From positions 405,684 to 469,683 of the forward strand of contig NZ_WUBS01000002.1 of NCBI RefSeq assembly GCF_010131535.1: a DNA stretch of 64,000 nt. Reading direction: 5' to 3'. Every line of letters starts with the position of its first letter. Position 1 is the stretch's first letter. The notes under the pieces are model-generated. The model did no database searches and was not told where the DNA came from. It saw only the letters and a list, made by a program, of their open reading frames with translations. The translations under genes were made by a program, and so were the position numbers. Shown here piece after piece: positions 63,840-64,000 of this stretch. The stretch is from Acerihabitans arboris. GTDB taxonomy: Bacteria; Pseudomonadota; Gammaproteobacteria; Enterobacterales; Enterobacteriaceae.

Positions 63840-63889
63840 CCATGCGTTGGGCGGTTATAGGTATTGCCGGGTGCCGGGAGCCTGTTTAC

Positions 63890-64000
63890 GATTCTGTGTA
63901 AATGCCTTTTCTCAGAAGTGACCGTCCAGGCGGTCACCGAACTCGATAATAAAACGGCTCATCGCCATGCGCCAGTCCCTCAGCGGCATCGTCCATTTCT
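63890..64000 (-). mobile_element. 3' end of an IS256-family insertion sequence
   Basis: The end of an insertion sequence enters the window from the right. The transposase C-terminus is listed separately. ATTCTGTGTAAAT, at 63891-63903, lies 10-20 bases outside the transposase stop and looks like the terminal inverted repeat of this family. The array of 38-bp units ends about 50 bases before it. Confidence 0.7.
63912..64000 (-). CDS. IS256-family transposase, C-terminal 28 residues
   Basis: The visible part ends SRFIIEFGDRLDGHF, preceded by KWTMPLRDWRMAM. This C-terminus is typical of Mutator/IS256-type transposases, which cut and paste or copy the element using a DDE active site; the catalytic residues lie outside the window. 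The reading frame is open to the window edge, so the copy may be intact. Its direction is toward pyrD, and the terminator at 63150 could stop its transcripts. Confidence 0.85.
   Translation of the reverse strand, partial: KWTMPLRDWRMAMSRFIIEFGDRLDGHF

Overview
The window is chromosomal DNA of an Enterobacterales gammaproteobacterium. The proteins read like orthologues of Escherichia coli K-12 genes, and long stretches keep E. coli gene order (serT-yccA-tusE-yccX-rlmI-hspQ-yccU-csgI-mgsA-helD-yccF-yccS-sxy-sulA-ompA-matP-ycbZ-fabA-rmf-pqiCBA-uup-rlmKL-ycbX-zapC-pyrD). Other stretches join genes that lie far apart in E. coli, for example uvrY-uvrC-pgsA-glyW-cysT-leuZ and rutABCD. The mix of nac, iraP, an Hha/YmoA-type protein, a tRNA-Lys with a CTT anticodon and a shortened rut operon points to a non-Escherichia lineage, perhaps the Pectobacteriaceae/Sodalis side of the order. 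The genus cannot be fixed from the sequence alone.

Layout. 1-9.9 kb: osmoregulated periplasmic glucan genes opgG and opgH (partial), cardiolipin synthase clsC, a GH1-like glycosidase whose acid/base residue appears to be lost, small membrane proteins, an orphan phage tail-fibre-assembly-like gene, yedJ, an esterase, and the L,D-transpeptidase gene ldtB. 10.6-13.3 kb: a carbonic anhydrase with a Tat-like signal and several very small membrane proteins or lipoproteins. 13.4-17.4 kb: an accessory AT-rich region ending at tRNA-Leu(UAA). Here the 3' part of leuZ plus its terminator is present three times as direct repeats about 1.1 kb apart. Each interval between copies holds one two-gene toxin-antitoxin-like module (HigBA, then DUF4160/DUF2442), and a decayed higA 3' end lies beyond the outermost copy. 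17.4-22.5 kb: the glyW-cysT-leuZ cluster, pgsA, uvrC, uvrY, yecF and glpM. 22.6-35.5 kb: a second accessory region with two AraC-type regulators, KGG stress proteins, tRNA-Lys, rutABCD, wrbA, an Hha-like gene, iraP and nac. 35.9-63.1 kb: the conserved core block. 63.2-64 kb: a minisatellite of sixteen 38-bp units next to the 3' end of an IS256-family transposase.

Shared themes. Two loci carry sigma-54 (-24/-12) promoter matches and possible NtrC sites: rutA (pyrimidine nitrogen salvage) and nac (nitrogen assimilation control). Envelope maintenance is heavily represented (opgGH, clsC, ldtB, pgsA, ompA, pqiABC, fabA), as are stress and growth control (sulA with its LexA box, rmf, hspQ, iraP, toxin-antitoxin modules, KGG proteins). 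The least ordinary features are the leuZ-anchored array of integrase-less toxin-antitoxin cassettes and the 38-bp tandem array beside the insertion sequence.
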